Positions 50,676 to 59,119 of a DNA stretch of 64,000 nt are shown here, piece by piece. The stretch lies in assembly GCF_050859505.1 (NCBI RefSeq), contig NZ_CP193934.1, positions 930,001 through 994,000 of the forward strand, in the 5' to 3' direction. The stretch is from Marinirhabdus sp050859505 (GTDB lineage Bacteria; Bacteroidota; Bacteroidia; Flavobacteriales; Flavobacteriaceae). Below the pieces are notes generated by a model. That model was not told where the DNA came from and did no database searches. It worked only from the letters and a program-made list of their open reading frames with translations. Positions within the stretch are counted from its first letter, which is position 1. Every line of letters begins with the position of its first letter. Both the position numbers and the translations under genes were made by a program.

Positions 50676-52472
50676 CTAGTCGTTCAACTTTAACACCGCC
50701 ATAAATGCTTCCTGTGGGATTTCAACATTCCCAACCTGGCGCATACGCTTTTTTCCTTTTTTCTGTTTTTCTAAGAGCTTACGTTTACGCGAAATATCAC
50801 CCCCGTAACATTTTGCAGTTACATCTTTACGAAGTGCTTTCACGGTTTCACGAGAAATAATCTTGGCGCCAATGGCAGCTTGTATGGGAATATCAAATTG
50901 TTGACGTGGGATTAACTGGCGTAGTTTTTCGCACATTTTCTTGCCAATATCGTACGCATTGTCTTGATGTAATAAGGCTGAAAGCGCGTCAACAATATTT
51001 CCGTTTAGAAGTACATCTACTCGAACCAATTTAGATTCACGCAAACCAATTGGAGAGTAGTCGAAAGAAGCATATCCTTTTGAAACCGTTTTTAAACGAT
51101 CGTAAAAGTCGAATACAATTTCGGCCAAAGGCATATCAAAACTAAGCTCTACACGTTCGGTGGTTAAATAGGTTTGGTTCGTAATTTGACCGCGTTTTTC
51201 AATACATAAAGACATTACAGACCCCACAAAGTCAGACTTTGTAATGATGGTAGCTTTTATGTATGGTTCTTCCATTCTATTCAGTTTGGAAGGATCCGGA
51301 AGGTCACTTGGGTTGTTTACAAGAATAGGGGTGTCTGGGTCTCTATTGGTATATGCTTTGTAAGACACGTTAGGTACGGTAGTAATCACCGTCATATCAA
51401 ACTCGCGCTCCAAACGCTCTTGAATAATCTCCAAATGCAACATTCCCAAGAATCCACAACGGAAACCAAAACCAAGCGCAGCAGAACTTTCTGGAACAAA
51501 TACTAGTGAGGCATCATTGAGTTGCAGTTTTTCCATAGAAGAACGAAGCTCTTCGTAGTCTTCGGTATCTACGGGGTAAATTCCCGCAAATACCATTGGC
51601 TTTACATCTTCAAAACCTTCAATCATATTGGTGGTAGGTGATTTTGCGTCTGTAATTGTATCTCCTACTTTTACTTCTTTAGCTTCTTTTATACCCGTGA
51701 TGAGGTAACCCACATCGCCAGCTTTAATTTCTTTTTTAGGGGTCTGTTTAAAGTTAAGGGTTCCCACTTCATCGGCAAAATAAGTTTTTCCCGTGGCCAT
51801 AAATTTAATATGTTGCCCTTTTGTAATAGAACCATTTAGGACTCTAAAATAAGTTTCCACACCCCGAAACGGATTGTATACCGAGTCAAAGATCAACGCC
51901 TGTAAACTTTCGTCTTCATTCCCTTTTGGCGGAGGAATACGTTCGATAACGGCGGCTAAAATTTCTTCAATTCCAATGCCGGTTTTGGCACTGGCAGGGA
52001 TTACATCTTCGGCTTTACAGCCTAACAAATCAACAATATCATCGGTTACTTCCTCAGGACTGGCTGAAGGAAGGTCTATCTTATTCAATACTGGAATTAT
52101 TTCCAAATCATTTTCTAACGCTAAATACAGGTTAGAAATGGTCTGCGCCTGAATACTTTGTGCAGCATCTACTACTAACAAAGCGCCTTCACACGCCGCA
52201 ATACTTCGGGACACCTCGTACGAGAAATCTACGTGTCCTGGGGTGTCAATAAGGTTTAAGATATATTCTTCGCCTTTGTAGGTATAGTTCATTTGTATGG
52301 CGTGACTCTTAATGGTAATACCACGCTCACGCTCCAGATCCATACTGTCCAATAGCTGCGCTTGCTCTTCACGTGCTGTCACAGCTCCTGTAGCGCTTAA
52401 TAATCTGTCTGCCAAGGTGCTTTTACCGTGGTCAATATGTGCAATGATGCAAAAATTTCGGATGTTCTTCAT
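50676..52472 (-). CDS. lepA: Elongation factor 4 (LepA)
   Basis: 598 residues, full length. A ribosome-bound GTPase that back-translocates and affects initiation and fidelity. The G1 motif is AHIDHGKST, with NLIDTPGHVDFSYEV (G3) and VLNKIDLP (G4). EF-4-specific C-terminal features such as CGFLGMLHLEIIQERLEREF and the KRKLLEKQKKGKKRMRQVGNVEIP tail are present. An upstream in-frame TTG at 52478 is rejected in favour of ATG 52472. It is divergent from dusB, with a TATATTTG element 18 bases upstream. Confidence 0.97.
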   Translation of the reverse strand: MKNIRNFCIIAHIDHGKSTLADRLLSATGAVTAREEQAQLLDSMDLERERGITIKSHAIQMNYTYKGEEYILNLIDTPGHVDFSYEVSRSIAACEGALLVVDAAQSIQAQTISNLYLALENDLEIIPVLNKIDLPSASPEEVTDDIVDLLGCKAEDVIPASAKTGIGIEEILAAVIERIPPPKGNEDESLQALIFDSVYNPFRGVETYFRVLNGSITKGQHIKFMATGKTYFADEVGTLNFKQTPKKEIKAGDVGYLITGIKEAKEVKVGDTITDAKSPTTNMIEGFEDVKPMVFAGIYPVDTEDYEELRSSMEKLQLNDASLVFVPESSAALGFGFRCGFLGMLHLEIIQERLEREFDMTVITTVPNVSYKAYTNRDPDTPILVNNPSDLPDPSKLNRMEEPYIKATIITKSDFVGSVMSLCIEKRGQITNQTYLTTERVELSFDMPLAEIVFDFYDRLKTVSKGYASFDYSPIGLRESKLVRVDVLLNGNIVDALSALLHQDNAYDIGKKMCEKLRQLIPRQQFDIPIQAAIGAKIISRETVKALRKDVTAKCYGGDISRKRKLLEKQKKGKKRMRQVGNVEIPQEAFMAVLKLND

Positions 52473-52490
52473 AGTCAATTATTCCTGCGG

Positions 52491-52498
52491 CAAATATA
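52491..52498 (-). promoter_or_regulatory. -7 element (TATATTTG) of lepA
   Basis: A perfect TAnnTTTG on the minus strand, 18 bases before the lepA start. The -33 box was not found at standard spacing. Confidence 0.5.
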
Positions 52499-52550
52499 CT
52501 TTAAAAAGCTAGTTTTTGCTCGCCGAAACCTACAATCCTAACATATTGAC

Positions 52551-52558
52551 TATTTTTG
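52551..52558 (+). promoter_or_regulatory. -7 element (TATTTTTG), likely dusB promoter
   Basis: A perfect TAnnTTTG 86 bases upstream of the dusB start. The leader includes a GC-richer segment (52584-52632) that looks like a dispersed intergenic element. Confidence 0.4.
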
Positions 52559-52644
52559 CAGAAGATTTGGAATTAATTTAAACCGATTCCCGCCTTCGCT
52601 CTGTCTCCGACGAGTGAGGCACGAACGAGAGGAAGACACAAACA

Positions 52645-53640
52645 ATGGCAAAAATAGGAAACATAGATGTAGGCGATTTTCCGCTATTACTCGCACCCAT
52701 GGAAGATGTGAGCGACCCGCCGTTCCGCGCACTTTGCAAAGAGCAGGGAGCCGATGTGGTGTATACCGAATTTATCTCTTCGGAAGGTTTAATTCGCGAC
52801 GCCGCCAAGAGCGTCATGAAGTTGGATATATACGAAAAGGAACGCCCGGTTGGCATACAAATTTTTGGAGCCAACCTCGATTCTATGTTGCAGAGTGTAG
52901 AGATTGTAGAGGCCAGCGGACCCGATATTATTGATATTAACTTTGGCTGCCCTGTAAAAAAAGTGGTGAGCAAAGGCGCAGGCGCAGGGATTTTAAAAGA
53001 TATAGATTTAATGGTTTCTTTAACCGAAGCCATGGTAAAACATACCAAACTACCAATTACCGTTAAAACAAGATTGGGATGGGACGATGCCAGTATTAAA
53101 ATTGTTGAAGTTGCCGAGCGTTTACAAGATGTAGGCTGTAAAGCCATTTCCATTCACGGTCGCACCCGGGCACAGATGTACAAAGGCGACGCCAATTGGG
53201 CACCCATTGCCGATGTAAAAAACAATCCAAGAATGCATATTCCTGTTTTTGGGAATGGAGATGTAAATACGCCAGAACGCGCCGTAGAAATGCGGGACAC
53301 ATATGGCTTAGATGGTGCCATGATTGGCCGTGCCAGCATTGGGTATCCGTGGTTTTTTAAAGAAGTAAAACACTTTATGAAAACAGGAACACATTGCGCA
53401 CCTCCCACGATGCAAGAACGCGTAGAAGCTGCTAGAAGACATTTACAAATGGCGATAGACTGGAAAGGTGAAATATTAGGTGTTTTTGAAACCCGCCGTC
53501 ATTACACCAACTACTTTAGAGGCATTCCACATTTTAAAGAATATCGAATGAAAATGGTTACAAGCGATGCTAGTGCCGATGTTTTTTCGGCTTTTGATGA
53601 GGTGTTGGAACAATTTGGTGATTTTGAGTTTAGTCACTAA
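52645..53640 (+). CDS. dusB: tRNA-dihydrouridine synthase
   Basis: 331 residues. FMN-dependent reduction of specific uridines in tRNA to dihydrouridine. The TIM-barrel signatures are LLLAPMEDVSDPPFRALCKEQGADVVYTEFIS, the catalytic-loop NFGCPVKKVVSKGAGAGIL (with the active Cys), TVKTRLGW and SIHGRTRAQMYKG. The terminal helical domain is present. It belongs to the DusB branch common in Bacteroidota. A convergent permease gene lies 82 bases downstream. Confidence 0.94.
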   Translation: MAKIGNIDVGDFPLLLAPMEDVSDPPFRALCKEQGADVVYTEFISSEGLIRDAAKSVMKLDIYEKERPVGIQIFGANLDSMLQSVEIVEASGPDIIDINFGCPVKKVVSKGAGAGILKDIDLMVSLTEAMVKHTKLPITVKTRLGWDDASIKIVEVAERLQDVGCKAISIHGRTRAQMYKGDANWAPIADVKNNPRMHIPVFGNGDVNTPERAVEMRDTYGLDGAMIGRASIGYPWFFKEVKHFMKTGTHCAPPTMQERVEAARRHLQMAIDWKGEILGVFETRRHYTNYFRGIPHFKEYRMKMVTSDASADVFSAFDEVLEQFGDFEFSH

Positions 53641-53722
53641 ATCTCAAAAGAAAGAAAAAAAGTTTTCTGCCTGCTTTTTGTTCTCTGCTAAAAAAACAAA
53701 ATCGTCTTTTTTACAAACTCTT

Positions 53723-54934
53723 TTAATTCAACAATCGCTCTCGCACTCTACTCGAAGCAATTTTTGATGCCATAAGTCCAAGAACCGTTAGTGTTATAAA
53801 AACCACCACCACATTCATAAAAGTTAATTTCACGGGATAAGGTAGCGAAGCTGTGATATACACAAATTGAAATTGCAATTGCGCCCAAACTACAATTACA
53901 CCCAGCGTAATACCTAGTAAACCGCCAAGAACAGTCATTAATGCACCTTGCAAAAAGAAGATATGTCTTATTTCTTTTAGAGTGGCTCCCATATTATAGA
54001 GCGTTTTTATGTTTTTCCGCTTGTCGAGAATCATCATTATTATGGAACCAATAACGTTGAAAAGGGCAATTATTAAAACTAAGGTGAAGATGAGGTATAC
54101 GGCAACCTGCTCGGTATTTAGCATTTTGTAAAGCGCGTCGTTTTGCTGAATTCTATTTTTAATCACAATGTTTTCTGAAGTGAAAATCTCAGCAAGAGCG
54201 TTTCTTACTTCATTCTCACTTACTTCTGGCTTTAGTTTTATGGCAATGGAAGTAATCTTGGTGCTGTCCATCTGGAGTAAATCCCGGGCAAATTCTAAAT
54301 CTGTAAATATATACTTTCCGTTTACATCCTCGTTTACGTCGTAAATTCCTGCGGTAACAAAATCTCGTTTGGTAAAAGCGCTGGCAAGGTCTGTGTTTAA
54401 GATTTGTCCTGTTCCTGGTTTGGGAACAAAAACTTCGGGAAGGCTATTGTAAATATCCATCGTGCCCATAGACAGCTTGTGTGCTATGTTAAAACCAATT
54501 ACGGCTTCTTGTTGGCCTTCTTCAAACCAACGGCCTACATACAAAATGCTATCTATTACAGTTACATTTCCGTAGGAAGCATCGACTCCTTTTATATTTG
54601 CAATATGGTTTTTGCCTTCAAACTGAATAAAAACCCGCTCTTCAATAACTTTGGAATAGGCTTCAATATCGTCTAATTGTTGAAGTTTTTCTTCGGCAGC
54701 TTCAGAAAAAGTAATGGTTTTCCCATTTTCGGGCCCTACGAGTATGTCGCTGTCAAAAACATTGGTGAACTGAAGGCTGAAATCTTTGAGTCCAGAAAAT
54801 CCAGACAACACAATAAAGAGCGCCATTGCCCCCACTACAATGCCAATAGCCGCAATGATAGTAATGATATTGATTGCATTATTACTGCTTTTTGAAAACA
54901 GGTACCGCTTGGCGATGTAGAGCGGAAACTTCAA
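53723..54934 (-). CDS. FtsX-like permease (LolC/LolE-type ABC transporter membrane subunit)
   Basis: 403 residues. One transmembrane helix near the N-terminus (AINIITIIAAIGIVVGAMALFIVLSGFSGLKDF), a long periplasmic MacB_PCD-like domain (residues about 50-270) and three C-terminal helices (VAVYLIFTLVLIIALFNVIGSIIMMI, LGGLLGITLGVIVVWA, VVVVFITLTVLGLMAS). This matches lipoprotein-releasing LolC/E permeases of Bacteroidota, which work with an ATPase encoded elsewhere. The start is 1 base past the rbfA stop, so the two are cotranscribed. Confidence 0.9.
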   Translation of the reverse strand: MKFPLYIAKRYLFSKSSNNAINIITIIAAIGIVVGAMALFIVLSGFSGLKDFSLQFTNVFDSDILVGPENGKTITFSEAAEEKLQQLDDIEAYSKVIEERVFIQFEGKNHIANIKGVDASYGNVTVIDSILYVGRWFEEGQQEAVIGFNIAHKLSMGTMDIYNSLPEVFVPKPGTGQILNTDLASAFTKRDFVTAGIYDVNEDVNGKYIFTDLEFARDLLQMDSTKITSIAIKLKPEVSENEVRNALAEIFTSENIVIKNRIQQNDALYKMLNTEQVAVYLIFTLVLIIALFNVIGSIIMMILDKRKNIKTLYNMGATLKEIRHIFFLQGALMTVLGGLLGITLGVIVVWAQLQFQFVYITASLPYPVKLTFMNVVVVFITLTVLGLMASKIASSRVRERLLN

Positions 54935-54935
54935 A

Positions 54936-55331
54936 TTACTTCTTTTTTCTTTTTTCGAGAAGATCTGGGTTTTGTAATGGATTGTCTACGCCTTTAACGG
55001 CTTTTTCAATGCCTTCAATATAGTCCAACGAATCGTCGTTAAAAAAGGTAAGGTTAGGCATCTTGCGCAACTGATTTTTAGTGAGCTGTGCAATTTGATG
55101 TTTGATTCTTGGCGTGAGTTTTGTAATTTCCTCCAACAAAGGGGTCGCTTTATCCGAAGGAAACACACTTAGATACACTTTGGCAATAGAAAGGTCTGTT
55201 GTGACACTCACTTTTGAAACTGCTACAATAATTCCCATCTGTCCTGCCTCACGCAACATTTCTTGAATGACGTTGGCGATGTCGTTTTGCAATACGCCTG
55301 CAATTTTTTTCTGTCTGTTACTTTCTTCCAT
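54936..55331 (-). CDS. rbfA: Ribosome-binding factor A
   Basis: 131 residues. A KH-fold 30S maturation and cold-adaptation factor binding near helix 1 of 16S rRNA. The typical VLQNDIANVIQEMLREAG, VSVTTDLSIAKVYLSVFP and LRKMPNLTFFNDDSLDYIEGIEKAV blocks are visible. A basic KRKKK C-terminal end is noted. It is cotranscribed with the downstream FtsX-type gene and is divergent from the epimerase gene. Confidence 0.93.
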   Translation of the reverse strand: MEESNRQKKIAGVLQNDIANVIQEMLREAGQMGIIVAVSKVSVTTDLSIAKVYLSVFPSDKATPLLEEITKLTPRIKHQIAQLTKNQLRKMPNLTFFNDDSLDYIEGIEKAVKGVDNPLQNPDLLEKRKKK

Positions 55332-55412
55332 ACAGCAAAAATACTACAATAAGATTTGTTATTTTTGAAAACTACTTAGTATTAAAGGTACCCGCCTGCT
55401 CGGGCAATACAT

Positions 55413-55817
55413 ATGAATAAGATAGAACACATAGGTATTGCTGTAAAAAGCATAGCCGCAGCCAATGAAATTTACAGCAAATTGTTAGGATACCAGCCCT
55501 ATAAAACCGAGGCTGTCGTAAGTGAAGGAGTAAACACATCCTTTTTTACCTGTGGAGATAGTAAAATTGAATTATTAGAAGCCACCAACCCAGACAGCCC
55601 TATCGCAAAGTTTATAGAAAAGCGCGGAGAGGGTGTTCATCACATGGCTTTTTCCGTAGATAATATTAAAGCTGAAATGGAACGTCTTGAAAAAGAAGGC
55701 TTTATTTTACTTAACTCAGAGCCAAAGAGGGGGGCAGACAATAAATTAGTTGCTTTTTTACATCCCAAAAGTAGCCACGGAGTGCTGGTAGAATTATGCC
55801 AGGATATTGCTGAATAA
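55413..55817 (+). CDS. mce: Methylmalonyl-CoA epimerase
   Basis: 134 residues, VOC (glyoxalase I) fold. Interconverts (R)- and (S)-methylmalonyl-CoA for propionate, odd-chain fatty acid and branched amino-acid metabolism. The metal ligands are expected in KIEHIGIAV (His), KIELLEA (Glu/Gln region), EGVHHMAFSVDN (His) and VLVELCQ (Glu), all present. The mutase itself is not in the window. It is followed by the tRNA(CAU) gene. Confidence 0.92.
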   Translation: MNKIEHIGIAVKSIAAANEIYSKLLGYQPYKTEAVVSEGVNTSFFTCGDSKIELLEATNPDSPIAKFIEKRGEGVHHMAFSVDNIKAEMERLEKEGFILLNSEPKRGADNKLVAFLHPKSSHGVLVELCQDIAE

Positions 55818-55847
55818 CAACGATACTTCAATATTAACGTGAAAAGG

Positions 55848-55877
55848 TTTGAAAAATTCATAAAGTTATTATCTTTG
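55848..55877 (+). promoter_or_regulatory. Promoter of the tRNA(CAU) gene
   Basis: TTTG at 55848-55851, an 18-base spacer and TATCTTTG at 55870-55877, an almost ideal match. The mature tRNA begins 52 bases downstream, so the precursor has a leader of about 45 bases. Confidence 0.8.
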
Positions 55878-55929
55878 CGAACCATTTTTAGACCTGATAT
55901 AGAAATCTAGAAGGAGTAAAAATATAACC

Positions 55930-56003
55930 GGTCCCATAGCTCAGTTGGTTAGAGCACCTGACTCATAATCAGGTGGTCCTTGGTTCGAGCCCAAGTGGGA
56001 CCA
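55930..56003 (+). tRNA. tRNA with anticodon CAU, probably tRNA-Ile2 (lysidine)
   Basis: 74 bases in a full cloverleaf: the acceptor pairs GGTCCCA with TGGGACC, the anticodon loop is CTCATAA on CTGA/TCAG stems, and the T-arm is CTTGG-TTCGAGC-CCAAG. CAU occurs in Met and in Ile2 tRNAs. C4-G69 and C5-G68 are the TilS (lysidine synthetase) positive determinants and favour Ile2 over elongator Met. Not initiator-like, as the first pair is a normal G-C. CCA is partly present by chance (ACCACA). Confidence 0.85.
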
Positions 56004-56158
56004 CATTTTTTTGACAAGACTGAATTTAATCTTATCTCTAGTAAAAGTTTTTTGTAGAAGCGCATAATTATAGTTAGAAGTGTTGCAATTTTTTTTAAAA
56101 TAATAAGTTAGGTAGTATGCGGTTATAGTTAATAACTTTTCAATAATGTTGAAAAATA

Positions 56159-56188
56159 TTGCGTTTCTTAAAAATTTGATTACATTTA
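56159..56188 (+). promoter_or_regulatory. Promoter of the small membrane-protein gene
   Basis: TTG at 56159-56161, a 19-base spacer and TACATTTA at 56181-56188 (one mismatch to TAnnTTTG). The ATG follows 10 bases later. Confidence 0.55.
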
Positions 56189-56198
56189 GTCCCTGAAT

Positions 56199-56429
56199 AT
56201 GCGACCCCAAATCGTAAAAATATACACCTTCGTACTTTGCCTCTGTGCAAGTACAACCCTTTTCGGAGCGCCATTACAGGCGGTCAACGAACCACCACAG
56301 CCTACTCTAAACAGAACTCCGCCAGAATTACCGATAGACGCAAATAGCTATATTTTATTTGTTATTGCAATTATTTTAGGTGTTTATGTAGCCTACAGAA
56401 GACATAAAGCTACTCAGAAAGCCTCATAA
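56199..56429 (+). CDS. Small exported or membrane-anchored protein with proline-rich linker
   Basis: 76 residues. An N-terminal hydrophobic signal (VKIYTFVLCLCASTTLFG, ending AP), a proline-rich stretch (NEPPQPTLNRTPPELPID), and one C-terminal transmembrane helix (SYILFVIAIILGVYVAYR) followed by basic residues. This is the pattern of many small Bacteroidota proteins of unknown role. The end overlaps ribE (convergent) by 20 bases. Confidence 0.72.
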   Translation: MRPQIVKIYTFVLCLCASTTLFGAPLQAVNEPPQPTLNRTPPELPIDANSYILFVIAIILGVYVAYRRHKATQKAS

Positions 56430-57000
56430 GCCGCTTCACATATTTTCCAATTACATCAAATTCTAAGTTTACTTTTGTTCCTATTTCAAAAGAAGAGAAG
56501 TTTGTATGCTCGTATGTATATGGAATTATTGCGACACTAAATTCTGCTTCTTTAGAATTTACCACCGTAAGGCTCACGCCGTTTATAGTGATAGAGCCTT
56601 TCTCAATAGTTATATTTCCTTGAATTGAATTATACGTAAAAGTGAAATACCAACTACCGCCAGCTTCAGAAATAGCGGTACAGGTTCCTTGTTCGTCTAC
56701 ATGCCCCTGAACAATATGACCGTCTAGACGAGCGCCCATCTTCATGGCTCTTTCTAGATTTACAGTATCACCAATTTCCCAACTGCCCAGATTTGTTTTA
56801 TCCAATGTCTCTTTAATCGCAGTCGCGGTATAGGTGTTTCCTTCAATCGCTATTACGGTTAGACAAACACCGTTGTGGGCTACACTTTGGTCAATTTTTA
56901 GTTCGTCTGTAATGGAACTTTCGATGGTGATATGCAGATTTTCGCCTTCGGTACGAAGCGAAGTTATTTTGCCAAGGGTTTCTATAATTCCTGTAAACAT
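56410..57000 (-). CDS. ribE: Riboflavin synthase alpha chain
   Basis: 196 residues in two homologous lumazine-binding barrels. It dismutates two 6,7-dimethyl-8-ribityllumazine molecules to riboflavin. MFTGIIETLGKI at the N-terminus, SVAHNGVCLTVI in the first barrel and GSITINGVSLTVV in the second (both with the invariant G-(V/I)-x-L-T) are diagnostic, as is HIVQGHVDEQGTC. It shares an intergenic region with the divergent pdxA and its end overlaps a small membrane-protein gene. Confidence 0.96.
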   Translation of the reverse strand: MFTGIIETLGKITSLRTEGENLHITIESSITDELKIDQSVAHNGVCLTVIAIEGNTYTATAIKETLDKTNLGSWEIGDTVNLERAMKMGARLDGHIVQGHVDEQGTCTAISEAGGSWYFTFTYNSIQGNITIEKGSITINGVSLTVVNSKEAEFSVAIIPYTYEHTNFSSFEIGTKVNLEFDVIGKYVKRLMRLSE

Positions 57001-57013
57001 GTTTGTAATTGGT

Positions 57014-57034
57014 TACATTTGTATCACAAAAGTA
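57014..57034. promoter_or_regulatory. Interleaved divergent -7 elements for pdxA and ribE
   Basis: TACATTTG on the plus strand (57014-57021, pdxA) and TACTTTTG on the minus strand (57034-57027, ribE) lie only 5 bases apart. RNA polymerase bound at one would block the other. Confidence 0.55.
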
Positions 57035-57053
57035 CAACGATTACATCTTCAGA

Positions 57054-58115
57054 ATGAGCAAAAGCGATAAAATTATAGTAGGTATATCTATAGGAGACTT
57101 AAACGGCATTGGTAGCGAAATTGTTTTAAAAACATTTCAGGACACCAGGATGCTAGAGTTTTGCACCCCGGTTATTTTTGCTTCGGTGAAATTGATGTCT
57201 TTCTTTAAAAAAGAATACGAATTAGACATTTCCTTTTTTGGAATAGATAGCCTAGACAAAATCGCTCACAAAAAAGTAAATGTGCTGAATGTTTGGAAAG
57301 AGACAGTAGACGTTAACTTCGGTGCAGAAGAAAAACGGATTGGTGAATACGCTGTAAAATCTTTAGAAGCCACGGTCAAAGCATTAAAAGAAGGGCAAAT
57401 CGATGTTTTGGTAACAGCTCCCATCAACAAGAGTAATGTGCAGTCTGAAACGTTTAACTTTCCAGGGCATACAGATTATCTTGCTAAAGAGCTTAAGGGG
57501 GAAAGCATGATGTTAATGGTTTCAAATAGTTTGCGTGTTGGTTTGTTGACGGATCATGTGGCGGTAAAGGATGTTTCAGCAACCATTACTAGAGAGCTTA
57601 TTGAAAAGAAAATAAATACCATTCATAAAACGCTCATTCAGGATTTTGGTATTCCAAAACCTAAGATAGCCGTGTTGGGGATTAATCCGCACAATGGAGA
57701 TAATGGTGTGATAGGCAAAGAGGATGATGAAATACTTATCCCAACGTTAACGAACTTAAGAAATAACGGGAAATTGGTCTACGGGCCCTACGCAGCCGAC
57801 AGCTTTTTTGGTTCTTCCAACTATAAAAACTTTGATGTGATTATAGCTTCGTATCACGACCAGGGGTTAATTCCATTTAAAACCCTGGCATTTGGCACAG
57901 GGGTAAATTTTACAGCTGGGCTAGACAAAATAAGAACTTCGCCAGACCATGGAACTGCATTTGATGTCGCGGGAAAAGGTGTGGCAGACTACGAAAGTTT
58001 TAAACAGGCAGTTTATACCGCGATTGATATTTTTCACAAACGCAATGAGTATCAGGAAATTTCAACAAATCCGTTACAAGTAAATAAGCGAAAACCTTTT
58101 TCAAAAAAGAAATAG
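57054..58115 (+). CDS. pdxA: 4-hydroxythreonine-4-phosphate dehydrogenase
   Basis: 353 residues from ATG 57054 (MSKSDKIIVGISIGDLNGIGSEIVLK). An upstream start at 57009 would cross the promoter. It oxidises 4-phosphohydroxythreonine in pyridoxal-phosphate synthesis (DXP-dependent route), or acts on a related substrate. The family blocks APINKSNVQSETFNFPGHTDYLAKEL, DHVAVKDVSA (zinc ligand His), GINPHNGDNG and SYHDQGLIPFKTLAFGTGVNFTAGL with the metal-binding histidines are all present. Divergent from ribE. Confidence 0.95.
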   Translation: MSKSDKIIVGISIGDLNGIGSEIVLKTFQDTRMLEFCTPVIFASVKLMSFFKKEYELDISFFGIDSLDKIAHKKVNVLNVWKETVDVNFGAEEKRIGEYAVKSLEATVKALKEGQIDVLVTAPINKSNVQSETFNFPGHTDYLAKELKGESMMLMVSNSLRVGLLTDHVAVKDVSATITRELIEKKINTIHKTLIQDFGIPKPKIAVLGINPHNGDNGVIGKEDDEILIPTLTNLRNNGKLVYGPYAADSFFGSSNYKNFDVIIASYHDQGLIPFKTLAFGTGVNFTAGLDKIRTSPDHGTAFDVAGKGVADYESFKQAVYTAIDIFHKRNEYQEISTNPLQVNKRKPFSKKK

Positions 58116-58145
58116 TTACAGTACTGTGCAATCCAAATAATTTTT

Positions 58146-58153
58146 TATCTTTG
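58146..58153 (+). promoter_or_regulatory. -7 element (TATCTTTG) of the DUF177-rpmF cluster
   Basis: A perfect TAnnTTTG 44 bases upstream of the preferred DUF177 start (26 before the earlier ATG). No strong -33 TTG. A small CCTT/AAGG hairpin lies in the leader. Confidence 0.55.
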
Positions 58154-58197
58154 CACCCGCCTTTTAACGAAGGTGGAGAATGATAACAGGAGTGGAT

Positions 58198-58740
58198 ATG
58201 AAAGAATTGAAAGATTTTACCATCCCTTTTATAGGGCTGAAATTAGGTCAACACCCGTTTCACTTTGAGATTACAAATACGTTCTTTGAGCATTTTGAGT
58301 ATGATGAGTTTAATGATACAGCTATTAAACTTGACGTAGTACTGGATAAAAAAACCACATTGTTAGAATTTACATTAACCTTTACGGGGAGTGTAAATGT
58401 GCAGTGTGACCTTACCAACGAGCCTTTTGATCAGGATATTTCGGGAAATTATCACTTTATAGTGAAGTTTGGCGAAGAATTTAATGACGAAAACGAAGAC
58501 TTGTTAATCATTCCACATGGAAGTTATGAGGTGAACATTCAGCAGTACGTGTACGAATCTATTATTCTGTCCATGCCCTCAAGGTTAATTCACCCGGGGA
58601 TTGAAGATGGAACCTTAGAAAGTGATATACTCGACAAACTTGAAGAATTAAGCCCAAAGCAACCCAAAGAAAATGTTGAAGAAGGCGACGAAGTAGACCC
58701 AATATGGGACGATTTAAAAAAACTATTAACGGATAAATAA
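58198..58740 (+). CDS. DUF177 (YceD-like) family protein
   Basis: 180 residues from ATG 58198 (MKELKDFTIPFIGLKLGQHPFHFEI), chosen over ATG 58180 because the family starts here and GGAG lies 8 bases upstream. Conserved blocks such as VQCDLTNEPFDQDI and the acidic C-terminus match DUF177. In many bacteria and in plants DUF177 genes neighbour rpmF, and it is proposed to help rRNA maturation or ribosome assembly. The rpmF gene follows after 9 bases. Confidence 0.88.
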   Translation: MKELKDFTIPFIGLKLGQHPFHFEITNTFFEHFEYDEFNDTAIKLDVVLDKKTTLLEFTLTFTGSVNVQCDLTNEPFDQDISGNYHFIVKFGEEFNDENEDLLIIPHGSYEVNIQQYVYESIILSMPSRLIHPGIEDGTLESDILDKLEELSPKQPKENVEEGDEVDPIWDDLKKLLTDK

Positions 58741-58749
58741 TATAAAGTA

Positions 58750-58947
58750 ATGGCACATCCTAAAAGAAAAATCTCGAAAACTAGAAGAGATAAAAGAAGA
58801 ACTCATTACAAAGCGGTAAAGCCTACATTAGCTCAGGACCCAACGACTGGAGAGACACATTTGTTTCACAGAGCGCACTGGCATGAAGGTAAATTATACT
58901 ACCGTGGGCAAATTGTAATTGATGCGGTTGAAGAAGTAGAAGCATAA
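58750..58947 (+). CDS. rpmF: 50S ribosomal protein L32
   Basis: 65 residues. MAHPKRKISKTRRDKRRTHYKA and the later HLFHRAHWHEGKLYYRG identify L32. The zinc-binding cysteine pairs of some L32 proteins are absent; His and Phe take those places, so this is the cysteine-free (C-) form. It is embedded in the conserved DUF177-rpmF-fabH order and has a terminator directly after it. Confidence 0.95.
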   Translation: MAHPKRKISKTRRDKRRTHYKAVKPTLAQDPTTGETHLFHRAHWHEGKLYYRGQIVIDAVEEVEA

Positions 58948-58971
58948 TTACAGGTATTTTATAACACAAAT

Positions 58972-59001
58972 AACTCTCGCAGACTCATGTGAGAGTTTTT
59001 T
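58972..59001 (+). terminator. Rho-independent terminator after rpmF
   Basis: A 7-bp stem AACTCTC/GAGAGTT with extra CA/TG pairing in the loop and a T-run, lying 25 bases downstream of the rpmF stop. Confidence 0.85.
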
Positions 59002-59021
59002 GTTTCCTGTTATATTTATTC

Positions 59022-59059
59022 AAAAAAACCTTTTTACTACCCTTTTTTGCGGTTTTTTT
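59022..59059 (+). terminator. Second hairpin between rpmF and fabH
   Basis: Perfect 9-base arms AAAAAAACC (59022-59030) and GGTTTTTTT (59051-59059) with a 20-base loop. It may reinforce termination before fabH or act in its leader. A GGCC-TTTT-GGCC motif follows at 59082-59093. Confidence 0.55.
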
Positions 59060-59119
59060 AGTAATTTTCACATCTTTTAAGGGCCTTTTGGCCTTTTTGC
59101 GTGAAAGTAAGATAACTCT

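Noticed and set aside
52320..52400. CACGTG hexamer inside lepA as a further parS site
   Set aside because: Only the hexamer core matches; the flanking GTTT/AAAC parts of the palindrome are absent.
52578..53153. A 191-codon open frame opposite dusB
   Set aside because: Antisense shadow of a conserved gene; composition rich in Ser and Thr without structure.
55930..56003. Initiator tRNA-fMet
   Set aside because: The first acceptor pair is a standard G-C and the anticodon stem lacks the three G-C pairs of initiators.
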